Shown here one piece after another: positions 51,486-60,522 of a DNA stretch of 64,000 bases (position 1 is its first letter; every line of letters begins with the position of its first letter). The stretch is taken from contig NZ_JAAVVW010000003.1 in assembly GCF_023910625.1 (NCBI RefSeq), positions 1,612,001-1,676,000 on the forward strand, given 5' to 3'. Origin of the DNA: Limnohabitans sp. (GTDB lineage Bacteria > Pseudomonadota > Gammaproteobacteria > Burkholderiales > Burkholderiaceae_C). Both the position numbers and the translations under genes were made by a program. The notes beneath the pieces were generated by a model. That model made no database searches, had not been told where the DNA came from, and saw only the letters and a program-made list of their open reading frames with translations.

Positions 51486-52652
51486 ATGAAACGCTATTGG
51501 CTCTTGTTTTCTCAGTGGGTGACGGTTTTGCTGGCCATCTGGTTCGTCGTGGCCACATTGCAACCCCAATGGTTGAGCGGCTACCCATCTGCCATGCAGG
51601 GCATGACCTTGCTCCAGGCACCGCCCAGCTCCAGCGGCAACCGACCCGCCGGGAGTCTGAGCGCCCCAGCCCAAAAAGCCTCCCCTGCGGTGGTCAGCAT
51701 CAACACCAGCAAAGGCAAACGCAAAGACAACAATCCGCTCGCGCAAGACCCCTGGTTCCGGTTTTTCTACGGGGACCCCGATGAACAAAACACAGCAGGT
51801 CTGGGCAGCGGCGTGATCGTCAGCCCCGAGGGGCACATCCTGACCAACAACCACGTCATTGAAGACGCAGACGACATCGAAGTCGTCCTAAGCGATGGCC
51901 GAAAAACCATGGCCAAAGTCATCGGCACCGACCCGGACACCGACCTGGCCTTGTTGCAAATTCCATTGAAGAACCTGCCCGTCATTGTGCTTGGCCAGAC
52001 GACTGACATGCAAGTTGGCGATGTGGTGCTGGCCATCGGCAACCCCTTTGGCGTAGGCCAAACCGTGACCTCGGGCATTGTCAGCGCACTCGGGCGCAAC
52101 CAGTTGGGCATCAACACCTTCGAAAACTTCATCCAAACCGATGCCGCCATCAACCCCGGCAACTCTGGCGGAGCGCTTGTCGACGTCAATGGCCACTTGA
52201 TGGGGATCAACACGGCCATATACTCGCGCTCCGGTGGCAACATGGGCATCGGCTTTGCCATACCGATTTCCACCGCCAAACAGGTGATGCAAGACCTGCT
52301 CAAAAACGGCAAGGTGATACGCGGCTGGATCGGGGTAGAGCCCCAGGAGCTGTCTGCCGAATTGGCCGAAAGCTTCAAACTTCCCCTGACAGGACCCAAC
52401 GCCTTGCGCTCTGGCGTGGTGATCTCGGGCGTCTTGCAAAACGGTCCGGCTGCCAAAGCGGGCATACGCCCGGGTGATGTCATTTTGCAAGTGGACCAGC
52501 AATCGGTGGGCAATGTATCCGAGCTGCTGCATCAAGTAGCCAGTCTTAAGCCGGGTGCACCTGCCCAAGTGCGGGTTTGGCGGCAACAAACCGAGATGAA
52601 CTTGCAGCTCGTACCCGCTGAAAGACCCGCTGCCAAAACCCAGCAACGTTGA
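51486..52652 (+). CDS. DegS/HtrA-like trypsin family serine protease
   Basis: Membrane-anchored periplasmic protease of 388 aa. An N-terminal anchor (YWLLFSQWVTVLLAIWFVVA) is followed by an S1C protease domain: catalytic His in LTNNHVIEDADDIEV, Asp in DPDTDLALLQI, Ser in NPGNSGGALVDVNGHLMGIN (end). One PDZ domain follows (about residues 285-375, SGVLQNGPAAKAGIRPGDVI). Anchor plus a single PDZ matches DegS/AlgW-type envelope-stress sensors more than DegP/DegQ. Confidence 0.92.
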   Translation: MKRYWLLFSQWVTVLLAIWFVVATLQPQWLSGYPSAMQGMTLLQAPPSSSGNRPAGSLSAPAQKASPAVVSINTSKGKRKDNNPLAQDPWFRFFYGDPDEQNTAGLGSGVIVSPEGHILTNNHVIEDADDIEVVLSDGRKTMAKVIGTDPDTDLALLQIPLKNLPVIVLGQTTDMQVGDVVLAIGNPFGVGQTVTSGIVSALGRNQLGINTFENFIQTDAAINPGNSGGALVDVNGHLMGINTAIYSRSGGNMGIGFAIPISTAKQVMQDLLKNGKVIRGWIGVEPQELSAELAESFKLPLTGPNALRSGVVISGVLQNGPAAKAGIRPGDVILQVDQQSVGNVSELLHQVASLKPGAPAQVRVWRQQTEMNLQLVPAERPAAKTQQR

Positions 52653-52706
52653 AGCTCAGGCCGCCACCCTAAAAGGGCCGCACCGCCGTTTTTCGGGTGG
52701 TGGGGT

Positions 52707-53495
52707 TCAAGCGGCGTCAGCCGGCGTTTCAGGGGTTTTCGTGTGCTTGATGAAAATCTGTGCAGCCCAGATGCCCAACTCGTAGAGCAAACACATAGGA
52801 ATGGCCAAGGCCAACTGAGACACCACATCAGGCGGCGTTACCACAGCGGCAATCACAAAAGCCAGCACCACAAAGTAGCCCCTGAACTCCTTGAGTTTTT
52901 CCACACTGACCACACCCATGCGGGCCAAAACAACCACGGCCACCGGCACCTCAAAAGCCAAGCCAAAAGCCAGGAACATGGACAGCACAAAACTCAAGTA
53001 AGCCTCAATGTCTGGCGCGGCGGTGATGCTCTTGGGCGCAAAACTCTGGATAAAGCTGAACACCTGGCCAAACACGAAAAAGTAACAAAAAGCCACGCCC
53101 ACAAAAAACAGCAACGTGCTCGACACCACCAAGGGCATGACCAGCTTTTTCTCATGGCTGTACAAACCGGGGGCCACAAAGGCCCAGACCTGGTAAAGCA
53201 CCACGGGTAAAGCGATTAAAAAGGCAGACATCAACAAAATCTTGAGCGGCACCATGAAAGGCGAAATGACCGACGTGGCGATCAAGGTGGCCCCTTTGGG
53301 CAGGTGCACCACCAAAGGTGCCGCCATGATGTCGTACAGGCTGCCAGGGCCGGGATAAATGGCCAAAGCCGCTGCGGCCAAAGCAATCGCCGCCACCGCC
53401 CAAAGCAGACGATCCCGCAACTCGATCAAGTGCGCCACAAAAGGTTGCTCAGAACCCTTGAGTTCGTCTTCTGGCTGGGGAGGGGTATCGGACAT
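52707..53495 (-). CDS. tatC: Sec-independent translocase subunit TatC
   Basis: Six-helix receptor of the twin-arginine export pathway, 262 aa. HLIELRDRLLWAV near the N-terminus and FVAPGLYSHEKKLVMPLVV are family signatures; the essential Glu lies in the first cytoplasmic loop region and FGLAFEVPV in TM4. ATG at 53495; the frame is open farther upstream without homology. Last of tatABC. Confidence 0.95.
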   Translation of the reverse strand: MSDTPPQPEDELKGSEQPFVAHLIELRDRLLWAVAAIALAAAALAIYPGPGSLYDIMAAPLVVHLPKGATLIATSVISPFMVPLKILLMSAFLIALPVVLYQVWAFVAPGLYSHEKKLVMPLVVSSTLLFFVGVAFCYFFVFGQVFSFIQSFAPKSITAAPDIEAYLSFVLSMFLAFGLAFEVPVAVVVLARMGVVSVEKLKEFRGYFVVLAFVIAAVVTPPDVVSQLALAIPMCLLYELGIWAAQIFIKHTKTPETPADAA

Positions 53496-53544
53496 GGGCA
53501 GGTCAGTTGGTCGAGGCACACACGCGGGGGGTGATGTGCAGTCG

Positions 53545-54012
53545 TCACACAGAATTGAGGGGCTTGGGCCTGTAACGGGCCACACGTGCCGCACCCGAGA
53601 GAGCCTTGGTGCGCACGCCCGAGCGGGCTTTGTACCACTGAGGCACAGCACCCCGCTTCAGACGCCAGTTCTTCTCGGGACGCTTGTAATAGGGTGGTGG
53701 TGGCTCAATGTCGGGCAAATCACTGGTCAGACCCGCCGTGGTCTCGGCCCAGTCCTTTTCAAACTCGGAGGCCGTGGTCTGCACCGACTGCTCGACATCG
53801 CGGGCAGCGGTTTCCATGGACTCTTTCATCTTCTTGAGCTCTTCAAGATCCATGGACCGATTGACCTCGGCCTTGACATCGGAGACATAGCGCTGTGCCT
53901 TGCCCAGCAAGGCCCCCAAAGTCCGCGCCACCTTGGGTAGCTTCTCGGGACCGATGACGATCAACGCCACCACCCCGATGAGGGCCATTTTCGAAAAGCT
54001 TAAATCCAGCAC
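53545..54012 (-). CDS. tatB: Tat translocase subunit TatB
   Basis: 155 aa; one N-terminal transmembrane helix with [26 protein letters not shown] (PEKLP hinge), then an amphipathic helix and a long charged tail ending [10 protein letters not shown]. Partners TatC in substrate recognition. 27 bases after tatA. Confidence 0.94.
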   Translation of the reverse strand: MLDLSFSKMALIGVVALIVIGPEKLPKVARTLGALLGKAQRYVSDVKAEVNRSMDLEELKKMKESMETAARDVEQSVQTTASEFEKDWAETTAGLTSDLPDIEPPPPYYKRPEKNWRLKRGAVPQWYKARSGVRTKALSGAARVARYRPKPLNSV

Positions 54013-54039
54013 AGTGCAGCGTTCAGTCGATCAATAAAC

Positions 54040-54279
54040 TCAGGACTTGGTCTTGGCTTCAACGTCAATGGTCGTCTTTTCGGCCGCAACCGAAGAAGTG
54101 ACCTGACCTGCTGGTGTCGCGCCGTCTTCAGGCTTGGCACCACCTTCTTTCATGCCATCCTTGAAGCCCTTGACCGCACCACCCAAGTCAGAGCCCATGT
54201 TCTTGAGCTTTTTGGTGCCAAACACCATGACCACGATCAGCAAAACAATCAACCAATGCCAAATGGAAAAAGTACCCAT
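54040..54279 (-). CDS. tatA: Tat translocase subunit TatA
   Basis: 79-aa pore-forming subunit: short TM helix [28 protein letters not shown] hinge, amphipathic helix [13 protein letters not shown], then a flexible acidic tail. First gene of tatABC, preceded by AGGAGAT. Confidence 0.95.
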   Translation of the reverse strand: MGTFSIWHWLIVLLIVVMVFGTKKLKNMGSDLGGAVKGFKDGMKEGGAKPEDGATPAGQVTSSVAAEKTTIDVEAKTKS

Positions 54280-54375
54280 GAAAATCTCCTGTGAATGATT
54301 GGATTCTAAGGGGATCGATCCCGCACAGCAGATCGGCCCTGATGAATGAAGGATTTGAGGGAAAAACCCCGAATT

Positions 54376-54759
54376 TCAACCTCGTAGCCAAGGGCGAGGA
54401 CCGCCCATGACGTGCATGTGCAGGTGGTGCACCTCTTGGCCACCCTCGGCCCCGTTGTTGACCACGATGCGGAAACCGCCATCCGGGTAAGGGTTACAAC
54501 CCTCCTGCGCAGCCAACTTGGGGGCCAGGGTCATCATGTGGCCCATCAGACCCGCATGCTCAGGGGCCAGTTGCGCCATCGAGGGAATGTGCAACTTGGG
54601 AATGATCAGAAAGTGAATGGGTGCCCAAGGGGCAATGTCATGAAAGGCGAACACGTGCTCGTCTTCGTACACTTTGCGCGAAGGGATCTGGCCTGCAATG
54701 ATTTTGCAAAAAATACAGTTGGCGTCGGTCATGTCTTGCTTGAATTGGGAAACAGGCAT
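54376..54759 (-). CDS. hinT: HIT family purine nucleoside phosphoramidase HinT
   Basis: 127-aa cytoplasmic HIT hydrolase. CIFCKIIAGQIPSRKVYEDE at the start and the histidine triad HHLHMHVMGG (HxHxH) near the end. The TGATG overlap with the upstream DUF4870 gene places the start at 54759; a second ATG at 54732 fits the shorter family form. Confidence 0.93.
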   Translation of the reverse strand: MPVSQFKQDMTDANCIFCKIIAGQIPSRKVYEDEHVFAFHDIAPWAPIHFLIIPKLHIPSMAQLAPEHAGLMGHMMTLAPKLAAQEGCNPYPDGGFRIVVNNGAEGGQEVHHLHMHVMGGPRPWLRG

Positions 54760-55121
54760 CAGTCAGTCACCGGGCGCTGCCCGTTCAGGCGCACCATGCC
54801 CAGCACAATGCGGTACAAAAACCAGATGGAGATGGCCACCCAAGCCAGCCAGCCGGGGAAAAACATCAACAACCACAAGGGCGCCGTGACTAGGTACAGC
54901 AAAGCCGCCCAAATCACGGTGCGGATGCGGTAGCTGAAATGCGTCGCCTCCCAGCCTGGGACATCGCCCTTTTTGACCCAATCAATGATCAGCGCCACCA
55001 ACAGCAAAGTCGGCCCCATTTGCGCGCCTGGAATCATGGCACTGACTGCCACAATCAAGTGCAAGATATAGCTCACCCAGCTGATGGTGTGGGTGCTGTC
55101 GTCGATGGGTTGGTTGTTCAT
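54759..55121 (-). CDS. DUF4870-like small membrane protein
   Basis: 120 aa with about three hydrophobic helices: VSYILHLIVAVSAMIPGAQMG, TLLLVALIIDWV and VIWAALLYLVTAPLWLLMFFPGWLAWVAISIWFLYRI (two merged). It has the GDVPGWEATHFSYRIRT pattern of the family usually named DUF4870 or TIGR-type integral membrane protein. Embedded between hisE and hinT; role unknown. Confidence 0.8.
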   Translation of the reverse strand: MNNQPIDDSTHTISWVSYILHLIVAVSAMIPGAQMGPTLLLVALIIDWVKKGDVPGWEATHFSYRIRTVIWAALLYLVTAPLWLLMFFPGWLAWVAISIWFLYRIVLGMVRLNGQRPVTD

Positions 55122-55124
55122 GGT

Positions 55125-55526
55125 TTATTCGCCCAAACGCTCACGCTCTTGCACTTTGCGCAGGGCTTTTTCTTCCAGACCGCTCAGCCCCTCACGGCGC
55201 GCCAGCTCGTTGACCACATCGGCGGGCGCAAGACCATAGTGCGCCAACGCAATCATGCTGTGAAACCACAAATCGGCCACTTCATAAACCAACTTGGACG
55301 CATCGCCGCCGTGGTCCACATCCTTGGCGGCCATGACGGTTTCGGTGGCTTCTTCGCCGATTTTCTTCAAAAAGGCATCTGGGCCTTTGTGCAACAGGCG
55401 TGCCACATAGCTTTTTTCGGGGTCGCCGCCATTGACCGCTTTGCGGCTTTCGATGATCGCCGCCAACCGCGCCAAAACGTCAACGGATCTGGGGGCATGG
55501 GAAGGTGTGGGGCTCATGACGTTCAC
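55125..55526 (-). CDS. hisE: Phosphoribosyl-ATP pyrophosphatase HisE
   Basis: Second step of histidine synthesis; 133 aa. All-alpha NTP pyrophosphohydrolase marks: [28 protein letters not shown] (EExxE region) and [22 protein letters not shown] (ExxD). Its start overlaps the hisI stop by four bases. Confidence 0.96.
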   Translation of the reverse strand: MNVMSPTPSHAPRSVDVLARLAAIIESRKAVNGGDPEKSYVARLLHKGPDAFLKKIGEEATETVMAAKDVDHGGDASKLVYEVADLWFHSMIALAHYGLAPADVVNELARREGLSGLEEKALRKVQERERLGE

Positions 55527-55912
55527 TTGTAAATACTCTCGGGGTCTTTGAGGACCGGGTCCACCGCCTCCCAGCCCTCAGGCTGCAGGCTCTGAAAAAA
55601 ACAGCTGTGCCGCCCGGTGTGGCAGGCAATACCCGGCTCATGGCCCAACTGAGTAACCTTGAGCAGAACCACATCATTGTCGCAGTCCAGGCGCACATCG
55701 TGCACGGTTTGCACATGGCCCGACTCCTCGCCCTTGAACCACAACTTGTTGCGCGAGCGGCTGAAATACACCGCCCGCTTCAGCTCAACCGTCTTTTGCA
55801 GCGCCTCGCGGTTCATCCAGGCGAACATCAAAACATCGCCCGAGTCTTTTTCTTGGGCGATGACGGGCACCAAACCTTTATCGTCCCATTGAATTTGATC
55901 GAGCCAGCTCAT
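55523..55912 (-). CDS. hisI: Phosphoribosyl-AMP cyclohydrolase HisI
   Basis: Third step of histidine synthesis; 129 aa, zinc-dependent. [35 protein letters not shown] (in part), [11 protein letters not shown] and [10 protein letters not shown] with the zinc cysteines are typical. Normally preceded directly by hisF; here 7.9 kb of accessory DNA intervenes, so its expression now depends on read-through or on a local promoter. Confidence 0.97.
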   Translation of the reverse strand: MSWLDQIQWDDKGLVPVIAQEKDSGDVLMFAWMNREALQKTVELKRAVYFSRSRNKLWFKGEESGHVQTVHDVRLDCDNDVVLLKVTQLGHEPGIACHTGRHSCFFQSLQPEGWEAVDPVLKDPESIYK

Positions 55913-55998
55913 AGGAGAAGATCTTAGGTTGAAGAAAACCGACGGGACTATTTTTCAGGGCACTGACACAGTCAGCACCGACACCCAGCAGAAAGCGG

Positions 55999-56559
55999 TC
56001 ACCACTTAACGATCCCCAACGTCACCTTGACGCCACCAACAAGCGTTGAGCCACCATAGTCTTTGGCCAGCCGAAGCAGCGTATCGTGGAAGCCCAAGTT
56101 TGGAAATGCAGCTTCGACGCGTTGAATTTGGTCTCTGCTGATACCCTTGCGAAGCATGCCTTTGGACGCATCAATCCAGTCGGCCTTGCGGCAGGCCTCA
56201 ATGACCTCACGATGAGGCCCGGAATAAGAAGAAATCTTGTGATGCCAATGGATCGCGCCGCGCAACAATTCGGGGTCCAACCCCAATCCGAACTTGATGT
56301 TGTCGGCCAAGGCCACAGCCTCAGATGGCTCCAAATAAGCCAACTCATGATCCGTCCAAAGACCGATGTCATGGTAAACAAACGCAGTCTCTACCAGCCT
56401 CTCATGCTCCTGAGCATTGCCTAAAAAATGCATGGCATACGAGATCGTCCGATACACATGATTGCGATAACCGGGGTAATCTTTACCAATCAGATCTTTG
56501 TATCGTGCGAACAGCTCTTCAACAAATGGTCTTTCCATTTTGATTGTGATCTCTGACAT
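55999..56559 (-). CDS. HD-domain phosphohydrolase
   Basis: 186-aa cytoplasmic metal-dependent phosphohydrolase of unknown substrate. HD-fold residues: His34 in YRNHVYR, His63-Asp64 in VYHDIGLW, and a later DWIDASKG. An AAGGAG ribosome-binding site lies 8 bases before ATG 56559; a nearer ATG at 56565 has only 2 bases of spacing. It sits between the end of the cassette array and hisI. No attC follows its stop, so it is not a complete cassette. It is the only gene between hisI and the last attC and may have a promoter that now feeds hisI. Confidence 0.8.
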   Translation of the reverse strand: MSEITIKMERPFVEELFARYKDLIGKDYPGYRNHVYRTISYAMHFLGNAQEHERLVETAFVYHDIGLWTDHELAYLEPSEAVALADNIKFGLGLDPELLRGAIHWHHKISSYSGPHREVIEACRKADWIDASKGMLRKGISRDQIQRVEAAFPNLGFHDTLLRLAKDYGGSTLVGGVKVTLGIVKW

Positions 56560-56565
56560 AAACAT

Positions 56566-57091
56566 GGCTCCTTGATGAATACAACAGCGGGCGAAAGACT
56601 AAAAAAGCAAGACTGCTCAAATAACAGTTAAGACGCCTGCAAAGGCCGGCGGCGCACGCCCTGAGCATGAAAGTGTACAACGTACATCCTGCGGGCCAGA
56701 GAGCCAGGGTTTGATGCACGCACCCGATCTGGGGGGGCGATGGACTCGATGATGGCCCGCAAAATGGGGGGCTCGCCCCGGCGCTGGAGCACCAAGCGGA
56801 CAGCGCTTTAGCGCACCCCGGTGTTTGTCAACAAAGTTGTCCGCTTTTCACACAGTCAGGCCCCCACGAAACAGTAACACGTCCTGATCTGAGCTTGAGC
56901 ATCGCGCAACAGTGCCCCAAAGCACTGTGCATGTGCTCGACCAAAAACAGCCACACACTGCCCAAAAAGTGCCGCAATGGCACAAGGCGCACCGCCGTCG
57001 TATCGCGTGAGCCAAGTGAATGCTCAATCGCGCAGGCAGGACAAAAAAGATATTTTCTGTAGGGCAAAAACCACCGCCCAGAACCGGGCTC
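56566..57091. other. Gene-poor stretch beyond the last attC
   Basis: About 525 bases with no convincing gene. A 90-codon leftward frame begins with TTG in the attC core (57100) and ends at 56828 but has no family resemblance and no ribosome-binding site. The notable content is the structured element at 56794-56846. The remaining sequence is GC-rich like the chromosome, unlike the cassettes, suggesting it is not cassette DNA. Confidence 0.5.
56794..56846. repeat. 53-bp structured element with nested hairpins
   Basis: An outer perfect 9-bp inverted repeat, AAGCGGACA (56794-56802) and TGTCCGCTT (56838-56846), encloses GCGC-TTTA-GCGC (56803-56814), a weak CAC/GTG pair, and TTTG-TCAA-CAAA (56824-56835). 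It folds on paper like a small cloverleaf. Could be a mobile-element end, a terminator (TTTT follows on the plus strand) or a recombination site. Confidence 0.6.
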
Positions 57092-57146
57092 GTCCAACAA
57101 ACGGATCAGGTCGCGGCTTCGAGCGACCTATCCTTACTCGTTAGGC
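57092..57146 (-). other. attC site of the HsdR-N cassette (55 bp)
   Basis: Read leftward it starts GCCTAAC (57146-57140, containing the stop codon of the nuclease gene) and ends GTTGGAC (57098-57092). Between them AGGTCGC and GCGACCT, and GGAT and ATCC, pair in the usual hairpin. It is the shortest site in the array and the last one before hisI. Confidence 0.85.
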
Positions 57147-58247
57147 CTCAGTTTGCGGTAGATGCGACTTGAGTGTTGCTTGTATTTGAGTCGTATAGTT
57201 GTAGATGTCGTCTGGCGACTCCAGGTTTACAACCTCTTCGTCTTTATTACCGTTGAATAGTCCGAGTCGCAGTTTTTCGCGATTGTTAAAGCGAAGCCGA
57301 CATATAGGTTTACGGTTGTTGTCATCTAGCAGAATGGCGCAGTAGCTCTGTGCGTCTCGCATTACGATGCGCTTTGTTGGAACAAGTCCCCGGACAATTG
57401 CTCGAACGATATAGAAGCCTTCGAGTTCCTCTGAGGATGTGACCACCAGGGGTTCCGGTGCTAGACCTGCTGTTGCGGCTTCCACTCTGGAGGTCTGTGT
57501 AGTTTGCGCACTGTCCTGAACGGACACTGACTCCGGCGCCATTGCGCCCTTAAGGCGTTCGTTGATCTTCTCACCCACAAGTTGCTCGAAAGCTCGCCTG
57601 GTAATTAGGGTGAATTGATCGCGGATAGCAGGGGTAAAGCGTTTGTTGCCGAGCAGTTCGGAGGCGACCAAACGGATAAAGTCTTCTGACGGACTAAGCA
57701 TCCATTCATTGAGCTTTGTTTGAATGGCTCGCGTGTACTTCAGTTCGTTCGCAGTTGTGAGAATCGTTTCTAAGTCGAAGGCTGACTTCGCAAACTTCTT
57801 AAGTTCCTCTACATCACGGTCCTTAAAGTCAAGAATGTTGAACTCAAAGAAAGGCCTCTCGTCCATCTTGTTAGGCTGTTCTAGGTCGGTGAAGAACCGA
57901 TAGACCAAGCCGTTTGTGAGGACACCGAATCTCGCTTCTGTGACGTGGAAGTACCGGAATAGCTGACCGGCGTGATTAATGCTTAGATCGCCGCCTGCTT
58001 TCTTGCACTCAAACAGGATAATCGGCTTACCGTCCTTTAGGATCGCGTAGTCGACTTTTTCACCCTTCTTTGTACCGACATCAGCTACCAACTCGGGTGT
58101 GACTTCAAGTGGGTCAAAGACGTTGTAGCCGAGGATCTGGATCATCGGCATGATCATCGCGTTTTTTGTAGCTTCCTCGGTTTGAATAACTGACCGAGTG
58201 TTGCCTATGCGAGTTGCGAGGATTCGAAGCTGGTCAATGAAGTCCAC
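57141..58247 (-). CDS. Cassette gene: HsdR N-terminal-type PD-(D/E)XK nuclease protein
   Basis: 368-aa cytoplasmic protein of the stand-alone type I restriction HsdR-N family. The nuclease core is near the N-terminus: Asp66 in GEKVDYAI and Glu80-x-Lys82 in ILFECKK (D-x13-ExK), preceded by a conserved helix with Glu24/25. About residues 210-250 are helical (FTLITRRAFEQLVGEKINERL), and a C-terminal domain of about 110 residues (FYIVRAIVRGLV...) is separated by a Ser/Thr/Ala linker. The GTG at 58247 has GGGAGA seven bases upstream, better than the frame's first GTG at 58286. The stop codon lies in the attC. Likely nucleic-acid cleavage or defence; no methylase or helicase partner is present. Confidence 0.83.
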   Translation of the reverse strand: MDFIDQLRILATRIGNTRSVIQTEEATKNAMIMPMIQILGYNVFDPLEVTPELVADVGTKKGEKVDYAILKDGKPIILFECKKAGGDLSINHAGQLFRYFHVTEARFGVLTNGLVYRFFTDLEQPNKMDERPFFEFNILDFKDRDVEELKKFAKSAFDLETILTTANELKYTRAIQTKLNEWMLSPSEDFIRLVASELLGNKRFTPAIRDQFTLITRRAFEQLVGEKINERLKGAMAPESVSVQDSAQTTQTSRVEAATAGLAPEPLVVTSSEELEGFYIVRAIVRGLVPTKRIVMRDAQSYCAILLDDNNRKPICRLRFNNREKLRLGLFNGNKDEEVVNLESPDDIYNYTTQIQATLKSHLPQTEA

Positions 58248-58314
58248 GGTACTGTCTCCCTTTGTGCTAAAGCGTGTTTGTATCACGAGGCATAAAACTA
58301 GGGTGTCTTCTGAG

Positions 58315-58443
58315 GCCTAACGTTCGAGCTAAGCTGCCCGCGGAGGCAGGTACTGTAAGCCCGGACTGAGACGATAGTGCTAGTGGCTCAGGCCGGGCTT
58401 ACAGTGCCTGCCGTAGCGGGTCAGCTTGAGCGAGGGGTTAGGC
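58315..58443 (-). other. attC site of the AIPR cassette (129 bp)
   Basis: Read leftward it runs from GCCTAAC (58443-58437) to GTTAGGC (58321-58315). Its arms are long inverted repeats: AAGCCCGG...CCGGGCTT and GGCAGG...CCTGCC with the L boxes CGAGCTAAGC / GCTTGAGCG. Closely related to the sites at 60523 and 61608. Confidence 0.95.
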
Positions 58444-58462
58444 CGCAATGCACGGTGCGAGT

Positions 58463-60457
58463 TCAAGGCTTGTAGCGGCTAACGTCCCGGGCTACTTCAT
58501 TGCCGGCGTTGTCGTAAACGACACCATCTCGTTGCTGCATGAAAGCCCCTCGCGCGATTAGTATCTGGATAGCGTTTGTTACGCGTTGAGGCTTGGCGGA
58601 AAGCTCCTTTGCGAGAGCTACGTGGACACCTGGCTTCCACGGCTGCGGCGGGAGCAGCTTTGCGACCTGTTCAAGGAACGTTTCGTCCTCAGTGCGCGGC
58701 AGTTTGGATGCCGGGACAAGAGGCCCCGCCGACGGGGGCAGTTCTCGCCTACCGTCAGCGGGATTGCCGGGTACGAGCCACTTGCTCTGTACCGTCGAGG
58801 AGATCCTCATGAACTGCTGTTCTGACACCTTTGTTGAGCCCGGGCTGCCAGCTGCGGTTCTGACTGTCGACCAACAGTCATCCATAAAGTGATCAGTGAG
58901 CAGAGCCGTGTCGAGCGCTACTAGATCTTGATGCCTGTAGCTGAACGTACCCATGGCTCGCACTGCCGAGAAATAGGCTAGAACACCACGCCAAGCTGCA
59001 AGGTGCTGACCTTGGGCTACTCTCTTTGCGCGGTGCGCGCGCGTGATGGCATTCTCCGCTGCTCGTGTAAGCGCGGCAACGATTGGCCAAGCATCCAGAG
59101 GAAAGTGCTCAGAGTAAGCGGCAGCGTAAGCTTCAGGGCTTCGGATGTTCTTCTGCCGAAGCTTCGATGAGCGAACTGGGTTCTTGAGTAGAAGTGCAAC
59201 CGCTCCCGTGGCAAGAACAATCGGAGAAATGATGCGGGCGTCAGGCCGTCCCTCGTTCTTGTAGAAGTTGGTTCGCCTTTCGTAGAACCACTCGCTACGA
59301 AGAAGAAGTTCCTCGATGCTCCTTTGAATGCGATCAGTCGCGTGCAGGGCCGCTGGCTCTACAGCGCTTTGGTTGTTGGTTGCCCGAATGACCTGATCTC
59401 GAACGCTCTCATCTTGCGAGACGATGATCTTTACCAAAAGGGCGCGGACGTCGGTCAAGGTCGCGGCGGACTTGGTAAAGTGACGATGTAAAGACTCGGT
59501 GGTCTGCAATCCGTTGACAATCTGAATGTCGCGGAGCTTGAGGGTCTTGCCAACCAGGGATGCGCTGGTGGCCAATATGGTCACGCCGTTGTTTAACCAC
59601 CAGAAGTTTGGGCCAACCTCACTTGCAAGCGTTTCCGCGATATCTGCATTGACTAGATTCGCACCGAGAAAGGCGCGTACATTCGAGTCAAACAAGTATC
59701 TTCGAAGTGCGCCCTTTTCGTCCTGGACGAATTTGCAGTAGTCACTTAGTCGAGCCAGTACGACATAGCCCTCCTGGCCTGCGGTGAGGCACTCCTGGAC
59801 TGGAAGGTCTAGTGCGAAGCTCTTGACTTCACGATGAAGTTCCACCAACTGGCTTGCACCAAGTGGTACGAATTCGACTTTGGCGGCGCTGAAGTACTGG
59901 TGAAACAGCGACTTCAACTGCAAAGCACGAGCGGCGATGCTGTCGCCAAGAAGGGCAGTGTCGCCGCGAGAAGCGTAGTAGATGGTGAAGCCGATAGACG
60001 GTCGGTACAGCGATAGATGATGAAACGCGGAAATGAACGTGTCTCGGCATCTCTTGATGTCCGCTGAATACTTTCCTGACAGTTGTGCGTTAGAAAGGGA
60101 AAGATCGAAGATCTCTTGGGTCGAAGCTAGCAGCGAATCTAAGGGCGCTTGTTGAAAGGTAGAGTGGTGCTTACACGTTAGAAGGATGACTTGGATATCT
60201 GCGCCGGACCGCGGCCAGGCGAAGTCTGTCGGATCGGTCAGAAGAAGTCCGTTGACAAGCACGTAGAAGCCGTCGATGCCTCCGTCGTGCGATCCGTCTG
60301 TCCAACCAAAATCAATCTCTTCTTTGGACAGATCAAAGTTCTTTAGGATCTGTTCCAGAACAAACCGTTCGAAGTGCTGGCCGATATCGACGCTAGGATC
60401 AGATACTTGCAGTTGCTGCAGCACAGAGTCAATGAGTACGACATCATTCTTTGCCAA
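58463..60457 (-). CDS. Cassette gene: AIPR-family abortive infection protein
   Basis: About 664 aa, matching the AIPR (abortive infection phage resistance) family. The diagnostic block is at about residues 255-310: YLFDSNVRAFLGANLVN, then PNFWWLNNGVTILA, then LRDIQIVNGLQTTESL. Earlier VILLTCKHHSTFQQAPLDSL (in a restriction-endonuclease-like N-terminal region) and later IRATNNQSAV are also family marks. The last 70 residues resemble a winged helix (LAKELSAKPQRVTNAIQILIARG). The start is uncertain: no ATG exists after the cassette boundary; TTG 60457 with GAGAAG upstream is chosen, TTG 60514 is an alternative. The frame's upstream part runs into the neighbouring attC and is not coding. Probable phage-defence function. 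Confidence 0.85.
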   Translation of the reverse strand: MAKNDVVLIDSVLQQLQVSDPSVDIGQHFERFVLEQILKNFDLSKEEIDFGWTDGSHDGGIDGFYVLVNGLLLTDPTDFAWPRSGADIQVILLTCKHHSTFQQAPLDSLLASTQEIFDLSLSNAQLSGKYSADIKRCRDTFISAFHHLSLYRPSIGFTIYYASRGDTALLGDSIAARALQLKSLFHQYFSAAKVEFVPLGASQLVELHREVKSFALDLPVQECLTAGQEGYVVLARLSDYCKFVQDEKGALRRYLFDSNVRAFLGANLVNADIAETLASEVGPNFWWLNNGVTILATSASLVGKTLKLRDIQIVNGLQTTESLHRHFTKSAATLTDVRALLVKIIVSQDESVRDQVIRATNNQSAVEPAALHATDRIQRSIEELLLRSEWFYERRTNFYKNEGRPDARIISPIVLATGAVALLLKNPVRSSKLRQKNIRSPEAYAAAYSEHFPLDAWPIVAALTRAAENAITRAHRAKRVAQGQHLAAWRGVLAYFSAVRAMGTFSYRHQDLVALDTALLTDHFMDDCWSTVRTAAGSPGSTKVSEQQFMRISSTVQSKWLVPGNPADGRRELPPSAGPLVPASKLPRTEDETFLEQVAKLLPPQPWKPGVHVALAKELSAKPQRVTNAIQILIARGAFMQQRDGVVYDNAGNEVARDVSRYKP

Positions 60458-60522
60458 GGTCTTCTCGCAGGTTGCTTGTTGTGAAATTTGGCGGCTCAAG
60501 AGCCGGTGACGCAAGTCTTGCG

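Noticed and set aside
56794-56846. tRNA-like cloverleaf
   Set aside because: Only 53 bases, no T-loop or D-loop consensus and no CCA; the fold is only superficially similar.
56828-57100. 90-codon leftward open frame after the last attC
   Set aside because: TTG start inside the attC core, no ribosome-binding site, no recognisable motif and no closing attC; not supported as a cassette gene.
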